Both the position numbers and the translations under genes were made by a program. Source: Candidatus Woesearchaeota archaeon (GTDB taxonomy: Archaea > Nanobdellota > Nanobdellia > Woesearchaeales > WJIZ01). Taken from it: a stretch of DNA of 30,156 bases. Shown piece by piece: positions 1-9,050 of the stretch (positions are counted from its first letter, which is position 1; each line of letters starts with the position of its first letter). The stretch spans positions 1 through 30,156 of the forward strand of contig JAGVXW010000018.1 of NCBI GenBank assembly GCA_018303575.1, given 5' to 3'. The notes under the pieces are model-generated. The model had not been told where the DNA came from and searched no databases. It saw only the letters and a program-made list of their open reading frames with translations.

Positions 1-10
1 TTTTTCAAAA

Positions 11-20
11 CCTTTTTATA
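11..20 (+). promoter_or_regulatory. TATA box of the KaiC-like gene
   Basis: The sequence ctttttatac lies about 25-30 bp before the ATG at 43, the usual archaeal TATA-to-start distance. Transcription would begin close to the start codon, so the mRNA is probably leaderless. No Shine-Dalgarno motif is seen. Confidence 0.5.
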
Positions 21-42
21 CTCTCTCCTGTGAAAATGCCGC

Positions 43-855
43 ATGGCCGAGAAGCTCATTTCTTCGAAGGGGCAGCTGCAGCGGCTCCCTCTCAACATCA
101 AGGGCCTAGATGAGAACTTGGAAGGCGGGGTGCCGAGGAACAACACGATCCTGATTGCCGGCGCCGCTGGCACGATGAAGAGCTCGGTCTGCTTCAACGC
201 AGTCTACAAGGAGGCCGAGCGCGGCGGCAACGTCCTCTACATCACGCTCGAGCAAAGCTATGTTTCCTTGCTCAACCACATGATCAACATGGGCTTCGAC
301 TTCAACAAGGTGGATGTCACGATCATCGGCTCGGATCCCGCCATCATCAAGAAGAAGGTGCAGCAGATGAAGCAGTCGAAGAAGGGCCACATCATCCTCT
401 CCGATCTGGGCTCCCTCAGGGCGACCATCAAGGGCAAGGAGGCGGCCGCGAACTGGTGGAACATCATTTTCCGCATCATCAAGGCCTTGAAAGACGACTG
501 CAACATCTCCACGTTGGCGATCGACAGCCTCAACGCGCTCTATGTGCTCACCAATTTCAAGGACCCGAGGAACCAGATCTTCCAGATGTTCACCTCGTTC
601 AAGGAATTGGATCTCACCACCTTCCTCATCTCGGAGATGCCCAGGGATGGCAGCCGGCTCGGCTACTATGAGGTGGAGGATTTCCTCTCCGACGGCGTCA
701 TTGTCATCAATCTCGTTGAAAGAAACAGGAAAGTCACGAGGGAGATCAGCGTCGCCAAGATGCGCGCCACCAACGCGAATAATGATGTCTTCACGCTCGA
801 ATTTGGAAAAAGAGGATTTGAAGCACTCTACGGCGGCAAGATGCCATTGGTGTGA
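43..855 (+). CDS. KaiC-like RecA-superfamily ATPase
   Basis: This is a single-domain KaiC/RadA-type P-loop ATPase of 270 residues. The Walker A motif GAAGTMKSS is at residues 40-48, the catalytic glutamate lies in ITLEQS (E70), and the Walker B strand is LAIDSLNAL with D161. The N-terminal GLDENLEGGVPRNNTILIAG is the standard KaiC entry motif. Archaeal single-domain KaiC homologues are common and are thought to be signalling or regulatory ATPases; the substrate or partner cannot be read here. A 37-residue coiled-coil ORF begins two bases after its stop, so the two are probably cotranscribed. A TATA box just upstream suggests a leaderless transcript. Confidence 0.9.
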   Translation: MAEKLISSKGQLQRLPLNIKGLDENLEGGVPRNNTILIAGAAGTMKSSVCFNAVYKEAERGGNVLYITLEQSYVSLLNHMINMGFDFNKVDVTIIGSDPAIIKKKVQQMKQSKKGHIILSDLGSLRATIKGKEAAANWWNIIFRIIKALKDDCNISTLAIDSLNALYVLTNFKDPRNQIFQMFTSFKELDLTTFLISEMPRDGSRLGYYEVEDFLSDGVIVINLVERNRKVTREISVAKMRATNANNDVFTLEFGKRGFEALYGGKMPLV

Positions 856-857
856 GC

Positions 858-971
858 ATGATAGACGAAGCGGCGATCAAGGAAGAGGTAAAAGATATCA
901 GGAAGACGCTGGGCGAGCTGCAGAAGCGCGTCGACAAGCTCAGCAAGGACGTGCAGGGCACGAAGAAATAG
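858..971 (+). CDS. 37-residue coiled-coil small protein
   Basis: ATG at 858 follows the KaiC-like stop by two bases and reads 37 codons to TAG at 969. The protein is highly charged with heptad-like spacing (IKEEVKDIRKTLGELQKRV), so one amphipathic coiled coil fills nearly its whole length. Its position suggests a partner or oligomerisation accessory of the upstream ATPase. It matches no family I can name. It could be a chance ORF, but the helix pattern and tight spacing argue for a real gene. Confidence 0.55.
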   Translation: MIDEAAIKEEVKDIRKTLGELQKRVDKLSKDVQGTKK

Positions 972-1055
972 CTTCTATGCAGATGAATCGCTGATTTTGA
1001 CATTTTGCGCTGAAATTATCAAAAATCATAGTTTCGGTGTAATTTTTTAAGAACC

Positions 1056-1763
1056 CTATCCCACATAGCTCATCTTCTTCTTGTCCGAGAGTTCAGCCGC
1101 CTCCGCGCCTTTCTTCAAAATCTGTTGCAGTTTCGCCTCGAACATCTCCGCCTGCTTCAGCAAGGGCGCCTCATTCACCTCCAAATCCATCGCGGCATCC
1201 AGCGCCTTGATGATGCCGGCCGCCGCCTTGCTGTCAGGCAGGTTGGTGTGCGTTTCAGAGAAGATGCACGTTATGGGGATGTCCTTCGCCTTCAATAGCA
1301 ATCCCCCCGTCACTCCGATAATGATGCCTTCTGTCATCGGCACGAGCCCGGCCTTCTTGAGCCGCTCGGCCTCCTGCTTGTCCTTCGTGTAGAAATATGT
1401 TCCGCTGACCTCCGGATTGCTGCCTGCCACTCCCTCAAGGCAGATGATCTCCTGGGCCGAGGTCTGCTTGGCGATGTCCAAAAGAGCGTCAGCGAGCTGC
1501 CACTCGAAGCCGTGCGAGGGAGTGATTGCGTGAACCACCATGAGATTATGCTTCTTGTTGTAGAAAATCCCGAACGGGTCCACCACTTTCCCGCCATGGA
1601 TCGCGACAGCAGCTGGCATCTCCTCCACGTTGACCCTGCCGATCTGCTCCGCCTGCAGGTGCTCCAAAAGGAACTCTGTAGCTATGGTTCCGACCAATCC
1701 AATGCCCGGAAACCCCTGGATGATCGTCGGATTCTTTGGCTTCTGCCTGAGAATAACTTCCAT
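1056..1763 (-). CDS. PAC2 family protein (proteasome assembly chaperone-like)
   Basis: The 235-residue protein has the PAC2/DUF75 hallmarks: N-terminal GFPGIGLVGTIATEFLLEHL (residues about 18-37), a central ITPSHGFEWQLADALLDIA segment, and the glycine-rich GIIIGVTGGLL strand. The family includes archaeal PbaB-like and eukaryotic PAC2 proteasome assembly chaperones, so a soluble role in protein complex assembly or quality control is likely. A Lys/Glu-rich helix forms the C-terminus. The start ATG overlaps the stop of the upstream helical gene (TAATG), which indicates translational coupling. Confidence 0.88.
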   Translation of the reverse strand: MEVILRQKPKNPTIIQGFPGIGLVGTIATEFLLEHLQAEQIGRVNVEEMPAAVAIHGGKVVDPFGIFYNKKHNLMVVHAITPSHGFEWQLADALLDIAKQTSAQEIICLEGVAGSNPEVSGTYFYTKDKQEAERLKKAGLVPMTEGIIIGVTGGLLLKAKDIPITCIFSETHTNLPDSKAAAGIIKALDAAMDLEVNEAPLLKQAEMFEAKLQQILKKGAEAAELSDKKKMSYVG

Positions 1764-2251
1764 TATTTCACCCCCTTCAGCTTCTTCAGCTGTTCCTTAT
1801 CGAGACTCAGGCCTTTTTGAATCTTTCGGGCAGCGTCTTCTTTCTTCTTCACGTCAGCCGTCAGGCGTCTCGCTTCCTTCTCCTTGGCGCTCCTTGTCTT
1901 CCAGGCTTGCAGCCCAATGTGCCTTCTCAGCCGCACTGCGCTCCTTCGCAGCCTGCCTTGGTTGCGTTTGGACAGGCGCTTGTCTTCGGCCATCTCTTTC
2001 ATCAGCTCGTGCAGTCTATGCAGAGCGGAATGGCTCCTTGCGTCCAGGGAAGCGTCATTCGCCACCTTCCTGATGAAGGCCGTGTCCAGGTTCTCCGACA
2101 GGGCGCTGATGGCGTCAATTTCCTTAAGAAGCTTCTCGTCCGCTTCAGCGTCCCCCGGCCGGGCGCTGCTGGCTAGATTATATGCGCTGCGTAATCGCAT
2201 GTACATCGAGTTCAGTGCTTGCTGTATTGACATTAACGTGTCGAGTGCCAT
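1763..2251 (-). CDS. Hypothetical basic alpha-helical protein
   Basis: This 162-residue protein is almost wholly helical and polar, with an Arg/Lys-rich second half (RLSKRNQGRLRRSAVRLRR and a Lys-rich tail). There is no signal peptide, membrane segment or cysteine. It matches no family I recognise; the basic C-terminal half could bind nucleic acid or acidic surfaces, which is inference only. The gene lies 51 bp downstream of the 553-residue membrane protein and overlaps the PAC2 gene by one base of its stop, so it belongs to the minus-strand cluster. Confidence 0.75.
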   Translation of the reverse strand: MALDTLMSIQQALNSMYMRLRSAYNLASSARPGDAEADEKLLKEIDAISALSENLDTAFIRKVANDASLDARSHSALHRLHELMKEMAEDKRLSKRNQGRLRRSAVRLRRHIGLQAWKTRSAKEKEARRLTADVKKKEDAARKIQKGLSLDKEQLKKLKGVK

Positions 2252-2302
2252 GGTTTACCTCGTAAGATTTTGGGTTGTTGAAATCATTTGGAATGGGTAG
2301 CG

Positions 2303-3964
2303 TCAAGGTCGGAAAAGGTGGCTTCTATCATTCGGATCAAATTCCGGTGGGGGGTTGCTTGTGTTTGGAAATGGGTTTGGAGGAAGAGGGGGTGCTGTGG
2401 GGGGCACAGGCCCTGCGGGTGCTGGCCCACTAGGAGGCGCTCCGCCCTCGCGATCTTCGCCAGATTGTCTCCGCTGCGCCCCTCTTCTTGCGCGCATTCT
2501 TTCAATCCGCTCTTCATATGCGCGCATCTCCTCAATAGTCTGCCGTAAGTGATTCACATCTGAAAACAAGCTGTCAAGGGCTTCGTATGCTCCATTAAGT
2601 TGGGCTATGGCGTTTCTCACGTGTTCTGCGCCGCCTCCGCCGGCAGTCCAGTCGTTGCCGGCTGACTGAAGCATCGACAAAGCTAGCCGGAGATCCGCGA
2701 CTAGGTCTCGGTTCCGATGAACCTCATGCCTTTGCTCGATCCAGCGTATTCTTTCATCCAGGCGTTTTTCAACAGTGGCATCTCTCTTTTCTTGCTCAGT
2801 CTCGCGAAGCTCCCCTTCTTCAGTCCGCTCTCCCTGCCGCGCACCAACATGCGCATCATCTCTTTCTATCTTAACTTCCGTTCTTTCTTCGTCGTCAAGC
2901 GTCTTTCTGAGTGCATCAAGTTGCTTTCTGAGCTGGGTTGTTTCATTTCTAAGCCCATTTGTGGCCTCTCTATGCCTTCCAAGATAAGGGGCCAGTCCCT
3001 GCCGTAGCGAATTGCTGAGCTCCAGCATCACGCGCTGCGCGTTCTGGCGGGTCCTGAGGTTGTTCCAGGCGGGTAGTACGCTTTGCGAGAGATATTGCTC
3101 TGCCTTCCTAAGATAAGCCATCAGATGCTCAATGGTTTGAGCATCCAATGCTGCAAGATTGCGCGCCCCTTGCAGGAGCGTGTCAATATTCCGCTCCTCT
3201 GTGGCTTCAGTTCGCTGGTCTTGGTTCTCCCGCCGCTCCTGCTGCTGGTGATCCTGGGAAGAGCGCTGCTCTCTTCGCTGTTGCCCTGTTTGGCCTTGCT
3301 GGGTGCCGCCGCGCCGTCTAAACACATCCCTTACCCCGCCATAGACCTCTCGTCCCGCCCTGTAAGCTTCAGCTCCGCCATGGAACAGCGTGAGGAGGGC
3401 AACAATCAATGCCACCACCGCTCCGCCCATGGTCCAGCCGCCGATGGACTTGTACAGGTTGCCTCCTGTCGAGCCCCCAGCCGTAAGGAAATAGCCGCCG
3501 GCCGTGAAGCTGATGAGCGCGATGAGCAGCCATACCGCCGCCTTGAGGATTTTGTTGTGGATGTGCCTGGTCATGTACAACCCATAGAGCGCAGGAGCCA
3601 GCCCCGCAAGCACGCCGATCGCCACAGAGTAGGTCGCGAAGATGCCCTGCAGCACCTTCGCCGGAATCAAGGAAACGCTTGCGAGAGCCAGCACAAAGGC
3701 GATGGCGCCCGCGATGCTCTTATGATCCTTGAATATCTTAATCGTCCCATAATATAATGCGGCGTAGACGATGATGAACAGCATAAACCGGAAGTAGATG
3801 TTGAAGAGATAGCCCGGCCCCTGCGCTGACTTTGGCAAGGTGAGGAAGATAAAATCGAGGAAAGCTTTCAGCGGCTCGGGCATGGTAAACTTGAACGCCG
3901 CGCTGACCGGAAGGGCTCCGCCTAGGAAAAGCAGCAGCCACGGAACGAAGCGGTTGTGTTTCAT
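2303..3964 (-). CDS. Membrane protein with coiled-coil cytoplasmic or surface region and Pro-rich tail
   Basis: The 553-residue protein starts with a signal-like segment (residues about 8-23), followed by four to five membrane segments up to residue 197. This module is clearly homologous to the N-terminus of the neighbouring 1670-residue protein: both have IG-LAGLAP-L-GL (116-130 here) and SFTAGGYF (152-159 here). A Gln/Arg-rich linker (220-255), a long charged coiled-coil region (about 260-495) and a Pro-rich tail (509-540) follow. No enzymatic motif is visible. A role as structural partner of the giant glycosyltransferase protein is inference from shared module and adjacency. Confidence 0.85.
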   Translation of the reverse strand: MKHNRFVPWLLLFLGGALPVSAAFKFTMPEPLKAFLDFIFLTLPKSAQGPGYLFNIYFRFMLFIIVYAALYYGTIKIFKDHKSIAGAIAFVLALASVSLIPAKVLQGIFATYSVAIGVLAGLAPALYGLYMTRHIHNKILKAAVWLLIALISFTAGGYFLTAGGSTGGNLYKSIGGWTMGGAVVALIVALLTLFHGGAEAYRAGREVYGGVRDVFRRRGGTQQGQTGQQRREQRSSQDHQQQERRENQDQRTEATEERNIDTLLQGARNLAALDAQTIEHLMAYLRKAEQYLSQSVLPAWNNLRTRQNAQRVMLELSNSLRQGLAPYLGRHREATNGLRNETTQLRKQLDALRKTLDDEERTEVKIERDDAHVGARQGERTEEGELRETEQEKRDATVEKRLDERIRWIEQRHEVHRNRDLVADLRLALSMLQSAGNDWTAGGGGAEHVRNAIAQLNGAYEALDSLFSDVNHLRQTIEEMRAYEERIERMRARRGAQRRQSGEDREGGAPPSGPAPAGPVPPTAPPLPPNPFPNTSNPPPEFDPNDRSHLFRP

Positions 3965-4037
3965 CTCCTAAAGGATCTCCGCATATGGAAATGCGATTCT
4001 GCAAGGGAAACTTCTACATCGACAATTGGTGAGATTT

Positions 4038-7000
4038 TCATGCAGCTCTTTTTTTCGTGATTCCTTCAAGGAGGTCTTTGAATTCTCTTTGGTGTCCTGC
4101 GCTGGTGACGAGTTCGGCTGTTTTTTCGAGCAGGGCTGAGTTGTTCAGTCTTTCAGAGCACATCCGCACCTTTTGCAAGCATTCTCTCGCGTTACGGAAG
4201 TTGAACTCTCCTCTGTTAATCAGGGGCATGCCGAGAACAGTGGCGGTATTTTTCATGTCCCTCACCCATTCCATAATGAAATTGTTGTATTTGTACCATG
4301 CAGTAAGATATTGGTTAGCGGCAAGAAAGTTATCTCCTGCCTTGATGTCACGGGTTCTCTCATAGCGGTAAAAGGCCACAGGAACGTTGAGGAAATCCAG
4401 GCGGATTCCGCTATCCGCCGCGAGTCGTTTCCAGTACTCCCTATCTTCGACTCCTTTAAGCCTTGGATCCTGCAACGGGAAACGCACCATAGCTTCAAAG
4501 CGTGTCATTGCGGTTTGGTTGTTAATGATGCTGACGCGAGCCCCAGCCACCCTAGCATTTATTCCGGTTTGTTCGATGGGAAGTTTGGAGAACATCCGTT
4601 CTGACTGCTCAAGCGCTGTAGCTTTCGAGAGATCTACGTTTAAATAGAGCTGGTCTTTTAAGCCCTCATTCCCATAAATCTGGGAAAATCGGTAGCAATC
4701 CCAGTTGAAAATAGGCTCTCGGAGCGTTTCTCTGTTGAATTCGTCGATGCAAATGGCCCTCGCAGAGACGGAAGATGCATGTGGCTTTTGTTCCAGGTAA
4801 TTATAGAGGCGCTGGGTTCTTTCAGGGAGGGCGAGGTCATCAGCGTCGAAATAGGAGACGTATTTGGGCCGAACTTCCTTTCCAAAGTATCCGGTGACTA
4901 TCTTGCGGAAGCCATAGTTTCTCGCCCCGCCCGCATAGGTCTCATTCACGATCTTGGCCGTGTTTCTCAGAAGGATTATCTTCTCTTGCGCTATCTCGCG
5001 CGGGAAAGCTTGCGCTATCGCGTTCATCGATCCATCCGTCGAGCCATCATCCACGACAAGGATATTGTAGGTGCCCTTGAATTTCTGATCGAGCAGGGAC
5101 CTTAGCGCAAATAAGACATATTTCGCCATGTTGTACACCGGGACGATATAAGAGACATCCACGTCATAGGCCGGCTTGGTATATTCTTCCTCAATGTTCA
5201 GGGTGTCAAGCGCCGGAAGGTTAGCCTGGTCTTCGCGGTCAAAGTCATCACACATGGCCTTAATTCGCGGCAAAGGCACGCCCCTGTTCAAGTCGTCAAA
5301 CACCCGAGTCATCTTTCTCACAAAATTTTCATAGCTCAGCACGTTCGTCCATCGTTCCTTGGCATAAGCAGCTCTTTTCTTGAGGATAGGGAGGTGTCGT
5401 AGAGACCATTCAATGGATTTGACGATGGAGGTTTCAGTAGGCACAATATCCGGGCGGAGGTTGATGGGGACTGTCAGCCCTCGCTGATAGAAAATAGGGT
5501 CAATGCTGCTAAGTCGGGTGAGCAGGGTGGGTACTCCCGCAAGGATGCCTTCGGCTGCAACATTACAGAGGGCTTCTCTCCAGGTGGGGATGATAAGAAG
5601 ATCGGCGAGGCCAAGATAGTATGCTTTGGTCTTCGCGTTAATGAGTCCAGGCGTAAGGATCTTAGCGTCAGAAACGTCGGGCATGTACGCGCGAATTTCC
5701 CTTCTAAACGCATCTGGTCCCTGTTCACCTGCTTTATTCCGGAAGGTCCCGGCGAAGATGAAGACAAAATTCTTTTGTTTTGATTTTTTGTAGAGGTGAT
5801 TGTAGGCCTGCGCTAAGCTGAAGGTGCCTTTATCGCCTACAAGGCGACCATAATGGAGCAGAACGATATCCTTTCCAGACACAACACCCCTTAGCCCTTT
5901 TCTCGTTGCATTAAGCACTTTATGAGCGGGGAGTTCCATTGCGTTGCGCATGAGCACGCTTTTCTGGGAGAGCGCAGAGCCGAATCTGTAGGTTTCAACG
6001 TAACGCTTGAGCGTGGGCTCTGTGAGGAACACGACGAGGTCACTGAGAAGGATGAGCTGTTTTTGCCGCTCTGCATACTCCTCAAGATTACGGCTATAAG
6101 CGGGGTCTCCCCCTGCATACGAGAGGCCTTTATAAGGATCATCACGCACGCAATAGAGGATCTTGCATTTTCTGAACCTTGCCTTGAAGTTCCCGAATAT
6201 AACGCTCGGCAGTCCCATCGCTCGAGGGGGAGCATATTGAACATAGATCGCTGAGTACATTCCCGGATCACAAACAGAGAGAAACGCATTATAAGTATCA
6301 AATCCTGCGTACTTTCCATCGCGATGAACGCTGACTCTTCCAACTCCAGGGACATTGTGCTCTATGACATCAATCGGGATGCCTTGCTTGTGCATATGCT
6401 CATAAATAAGCTGGGATTGCATACCCACGCCTCCAGAGTGGGAACCCATCTGGTGGGTGAAAAGGAGGATTCTCGGTGTTGCAGGTGGTTGGGTCAAGCC
6501 GAGCTTTTCAGCAGATACGACTTGCTTAGTGCTTGGGGCTTTGGATGCCTCAATTTCTTTTTGGACTTCCTCTAGTTTCTTGATTTCGGGGTCAATGATC
6601 GTTGCAATAATCTCCTTGACAAGGGGCTCATGCTTTAGGATGATGCCCACTTCCCCGATAAGCATGCCTTGGATCTCCAAAATCTTGCTTCCCAATCCCC
6701 CTTTGTCAAGCTCGTGTTCCCGGTTTTGCTTGATCCCCTGCTTGATGGCTTCAATGACCTCATGCATTTCCTTAACGCGCCGGACATAGCTCCCGAGCTG
6801 CTTGAACAGTGTTATTGTTTTTTGGCGATTTTCGAGGGCAAAATATTCAGCAGAATCAAAAGAAGCAAGAAGCTGTTCTGCCCCAACCAGATACTTATAA
6901 TTTTTCGCTATTACTTTCCCATATTCACCTTCAATTTTCGAACGATTACTCCCGTTTGCTTGCCAGATGAACGTGCTATCATCAAGCCTTCGCTTTTTGC

Positions 7001-9050
7001 CAAGCTGGGTTTGGACCTCTTTGCAGCTTCTTACATAGATTCGGACGAGGCGTTCCAGCGCTTTGAGCGTTTTGATCCGTCGCGGGATATCAATGCGCCC
7101 CGAATCAAAGAGGCCCCTCTTCGTATACTCTGCGATGAGACTTTTTGTCTCGGGAGTCGTGCCTATTAGTAGTTCTCCTGAGAATTCAGCAGACGGCACT
7201 GCCAAATCTTTTTCAAAGTTTCCCGCATACGAGAGGTCTGAGGGGTAGAGCTCAGCTGAGAGGTCGGCTTTTTCTTCCGTAGGTGGGCGAACCGCTTCTG
7301 GCATTTCCGTTTCATACCCAAGATGCTCTGGAGGCGCTTCCCGGGCCTTTTCAGCATCCGGAGTATACGGGCTTTCAGGATACGGGTAGGGCGAGGGGTA
7401 GGGCTCATAGGGCGATGGATAAGGGGGCGTTGGGTACGGCGGGGTTGGATAAGGCGGCTCTGGATAGGGCGGAGCCGCCTCTGGTAGAATCTCAAATGTC
7501 ACCTGTACCACTTTCTCCCCGTCTTCGGCGTCGGGAGCAAGGACTTTCAGAGTTGTGCTGAACTCGTCTCCTGGATCGCCCTTACCGAGCGCGTGTTGAG
7601 CCAAGAGGGAAAGCTGCACTTTTGCTGTATCCCCGGTTCCGGGGCTGGTCAGCATTCCGCTGAACGTCGGCGTGATGGTCAACCAGCGATTGTCGAGCTC
7701 AACTACTATCGCACCTGCCTTCATGCGCCATTCAAAGGGGCCAACATCCCTTAACTCCCATCTGAGCGTCGTTCCCGGTGTGCTATTGCCGATGACCAGC
7801 TCCTCAGCCTTGCTTCTTTCCCCTTTTTTGGCGGCGAGATGGATGCTATCTGTTGAGACGGTCAGTTTCGCCTTTTTAGTCTCGCCTGCTTTCTTGACCG
7901 TGAACTTCAGTTTTACTTCCCTCGGGCTGTTCCTGACACCTCCGTTTGTCGCGACAATGATCCTTCCTTTGTATACGCCCGGCGCCAGCCCTTTCGCAGA
8001 TGCAATCGCACGCACTTGTTGCGGGTGCCCGTCATTGGGGCCCGGTGGCCGCTGTACTTCAATCCAAGAGCCACCTTGCGTTTCTGCTTGTATCGTCCAC
8101 TGTAAGGGCGAAGGAGCATTCCTGATTTGTACGCTGAAGTCCTTGACAGATGTATGGTCGCCAGCTTCAGCCTCAAACTCTAAATGATCAGGCTCGACGA
8201 CAAGCTCTGGTTTTGTCCCAGGTGGCGGAGGGGGTGGTGGCGGTGGTGGTGGCGGAGGCGGCACAGGCTCTGGCTCGTCTGGCTCATGATGATCAGGTCC
8301 ATGGCCCCCATCTCCGCCGCCTCCGTGCGGCATGAAGAAACAGAAGATGCCTGCGAGGAAGGCAGCCACTCCGCCCAGCATCGTCCATTGCCCGGTCCAG
8401 CCGTAGAGCTGCTGCTCGTAGACGACATTGGTATGGTTGGAGGCTTCGTTGAAGTAGCCGCCGGCCGTGAAAGAGACGAGGCCGATGAGGAGCCAGATGA
8501 CGCACATGAGCTGATGGTATTCATGCGCCTTCGGCCGGATCCAAAGCCCAACTAAAATCGGCGCAAGCCCAGCAAGGATGCCAATCACTCCCGACCAGGT
8601 GATGAAGATCGCGGTCACCATCGAATTCGGAAGCAGCATCGTCGAGGCCAGCGCCAGGATGAAGGCGATCGCCGCCGCGATGTTCTTCTTGTCCACCACC
8701 TTCTTCGTGCCGTACAGCAGCACCGCGTAGGTGAGGATGAAGAACAGCATCTTGAAGAAGATGAGCGCACCGAAGGACGCGTTCCTAAACCCTTCTGGCA
8801 GGATAATGAAGATGTCGCTGAATGCCCGCTCAACAGCGTCGGGGATGAACCGCGACGCGGCAAGCACAGAGGGCAATGAAAGGAGAGATGCAAGAAGCCA
8901 GGAGAGATTGCGCTTAGCTTGTCTATCCCGGTTGTCGTAGGACACTGGTCCCGGTGGGGAGGCGCCCTCCGGGCTCCGGGACGAGGACTGCGAAGCAGTC
9001 CGACAGCTGTCCCAATTCCCTGGTCCAGACTTAGTTGCCTGACTAGCCAT
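4038..9050 (-). CDS. Giant membrane-anchored protein with Ig/BACON-like domains and two glycosyltransferase domains (GT4 + GT2)
   Basis: The protein has 1670 residues. Residues 50-240 form a membrane module shared with the 553-residue neighbour. A run of 14 prolines (264-277) leads to two beta-rich Ig/BACON-like domains (281-386 and 394-523), a Pro-Tyr repeat (527-563), a helical region (630-835), a GT-B glycosyltransferase of GT4 type (about 858-1258, with the E-x7-E motif EALCNVAAE at 1159-1167) and a GT-A enzyme of GT2 type (about 1297-1565, with VSYIVPVYN, VVDDGSTDGS and FDADD). Two sequential sugar additions to a surface glycan or glycoprotein are plausible. The first ATG overlaps the ArsR gene stop (ATGGCTAG); a GTG at 8945 is an alternative start giving a signal-like N-terminus. 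Confidence 0.9.
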   Translation of the reverse strand: MASQATKSGPGNWDSCRTASQSSSRSPEGASPPGPVSYDNRDRQAKRNLSWLLASLLSLPSVLAASRFIPDAVERAFSDIFIILPEGFRNASFGALIFFKMLFFILTYAVLLYGTKKVVDKKNIAAAIAFILALASTMLLPNSMVTAIFITWSGVIGILAGLAPILVGLWIRPKAHEYHQLMCVIWLLIGLVSFTAGGYFNEASNHTNVVYEQQLYGWTGQWTMLGGVAAFLAGIFCFFMPHGGGGDGGHGPDHHEPDEPEPVPPPPPPPPPPPPPPGTKPELVVEPDHLEFEAEAGDHTSVKDFSVQIRNAPSPLQWTIQAETQGGSWIEVQRPPGPNDGHPQQVRAIASAKGLAPGVYKGRIIVATNGGVRNSPREVKLKFTVKKAGETKKAKLTVSTDSIHLAAKKGERSKAEELVIGNSTPGTTLRWELRDVGPFEWRMKAGAIVVELDNRWLTITPTFSGMLTSPGTGDTAKVQLSLLAQHALGKGDPGDEFSTTLKVLAPDAEDGEKVVQVTFEILPEAAPPYPEPPYPTPPYPTPPYPSPYEPYPSPYPYPESPYTPDAEKAREAPPEHLGYETEMPEAVRPPTEEKADLSAELYPSDLSYAGNFEKDLAVPSAEFSGELLIGTTPETKSLIAEYTKRGLFDSGRIDIPRRIKTLKALERLVRIYVRSCKEVQTQLGKKRRLDDSTFIWQANGSNRSKIEGEYGKVIAKNYKYLVGAEQLLASFDSAEYFALENRQKTITLFKQLGSYVRRVKEMHEVIEAIKQGIKQNREHELDKGGLGSKILEIQGMLIGEVGIILKHEPLVKEIIATIIDPEIKKLEEVQKEIEASKAPSTKQVVSAEKLGLTQPPATPRILLFTHQMGSHSGGVGMQSQLIYEHMHKQGIPIDVIEHNVPGVGRVSVHRDGKYAGFDTYNAFLSVCDPGMYSAIYVQYAPPRAMGLPSVIFGNFKARFRKCKILYCVRDDPYKGLSYAGGDPAYSRNLEEYAERQKQLILLSDLVVFLTEPTLKRYVETYRFGSALSQKSVLMRNAMELPAHKVLNATRKGLRGVVSGKDIVLLHYGRLVGDKGTFSLAQAYNHLYKKSKQKNFVFIFAGTFRNKAGEQGPDAFRREIRAYMPDVSDAKILTPGLINAKTKAYYLGLADLLIIPTWREALCNVAAEGILAGVPTLLTRLSSIDPIFYQRGLTVPINLRPDIVPTETSIVKSIEWSLRHLPILKKRAAYAKERWTNVLSYENFVRKMTRVFDDLNRGVPLPRIKAMCDDFDREDQANLPALDTLNIEEEYTKPAYDVDVSYIVPVYNMAKYVLFALRSLLDQKFKGTYNILVVDDGSTDGSMNAIAQAFPREIAQEKIILLRNTAKIVNETYAGGARNYGFRKIVTGYFGKEVRPKYVSYFDADDLALPERTQRLYNYLEQKPHASSVSARAICIDEFNRETLREPIFNWDCYRFSQIYGNEGLKDQLYLNVDLSKATALEQSERMFSKLPIEQTGINARVAGARVSIINNQTAMTRFEAMVRFPLQDPRLKGVEDREYWKRLAADSGIRLDFLNVPVAFYRYERTRDIKAGDNFLAANQYLTAWYKYNNFIMEWVRDMKNTATVLGMPLINRGEFNFRNARECLQKVRMCSERLNNSALLEKTAELVTSAGHQREFKDLLEGITKKRAA
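7362..7472 (-). repeat. Pro-Tyr tandem repeat coding segment
   Basis: Residues 527-563 of the giant protein are built from repeats of the type PPYPTPPYPSPYEPYPSPYP. The DNA repeats with a period of about 12-15 bases. Such segments act as stiff extended spacers; here it separates the beta-rich domains from the helical and glycosyltransferase part. Confidence 0.9.
8220..8261 (-). repeat. Polyproline codon run
   Basis: Fourteen consecutive proline codons encode residues 264-277 of the giant protein, directly after the Gly/His/Asp-rich exit of the membrane module. Translation of such a run would normally need aIF5A. It is prone to length variation and to sequencing or assembly error. Confidence 0.9.
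8985..9001. promoter_or_regulatory. Perfect 7-bp hairpin near the start of the giant gene
   Basis: The arms ggactgc and gcagtcc flank a three-base loop. The hairpin lies between the ATG at 9050 and the alternative GTG at 8945. If the GTG is the true start, the hairpin sits in the untranslated spacer after the ArsR gene. Confidence 0.4.

Noticed and set aside
3083..3757. Long plus-strand open frame opposite the 553-residue gene
   Set aside because: It lies wholly antisense to a well-supported membrane protein and has no domain or ribosome site; its Pro/Ser/Leu/Arg-rich sequence is a shadow.
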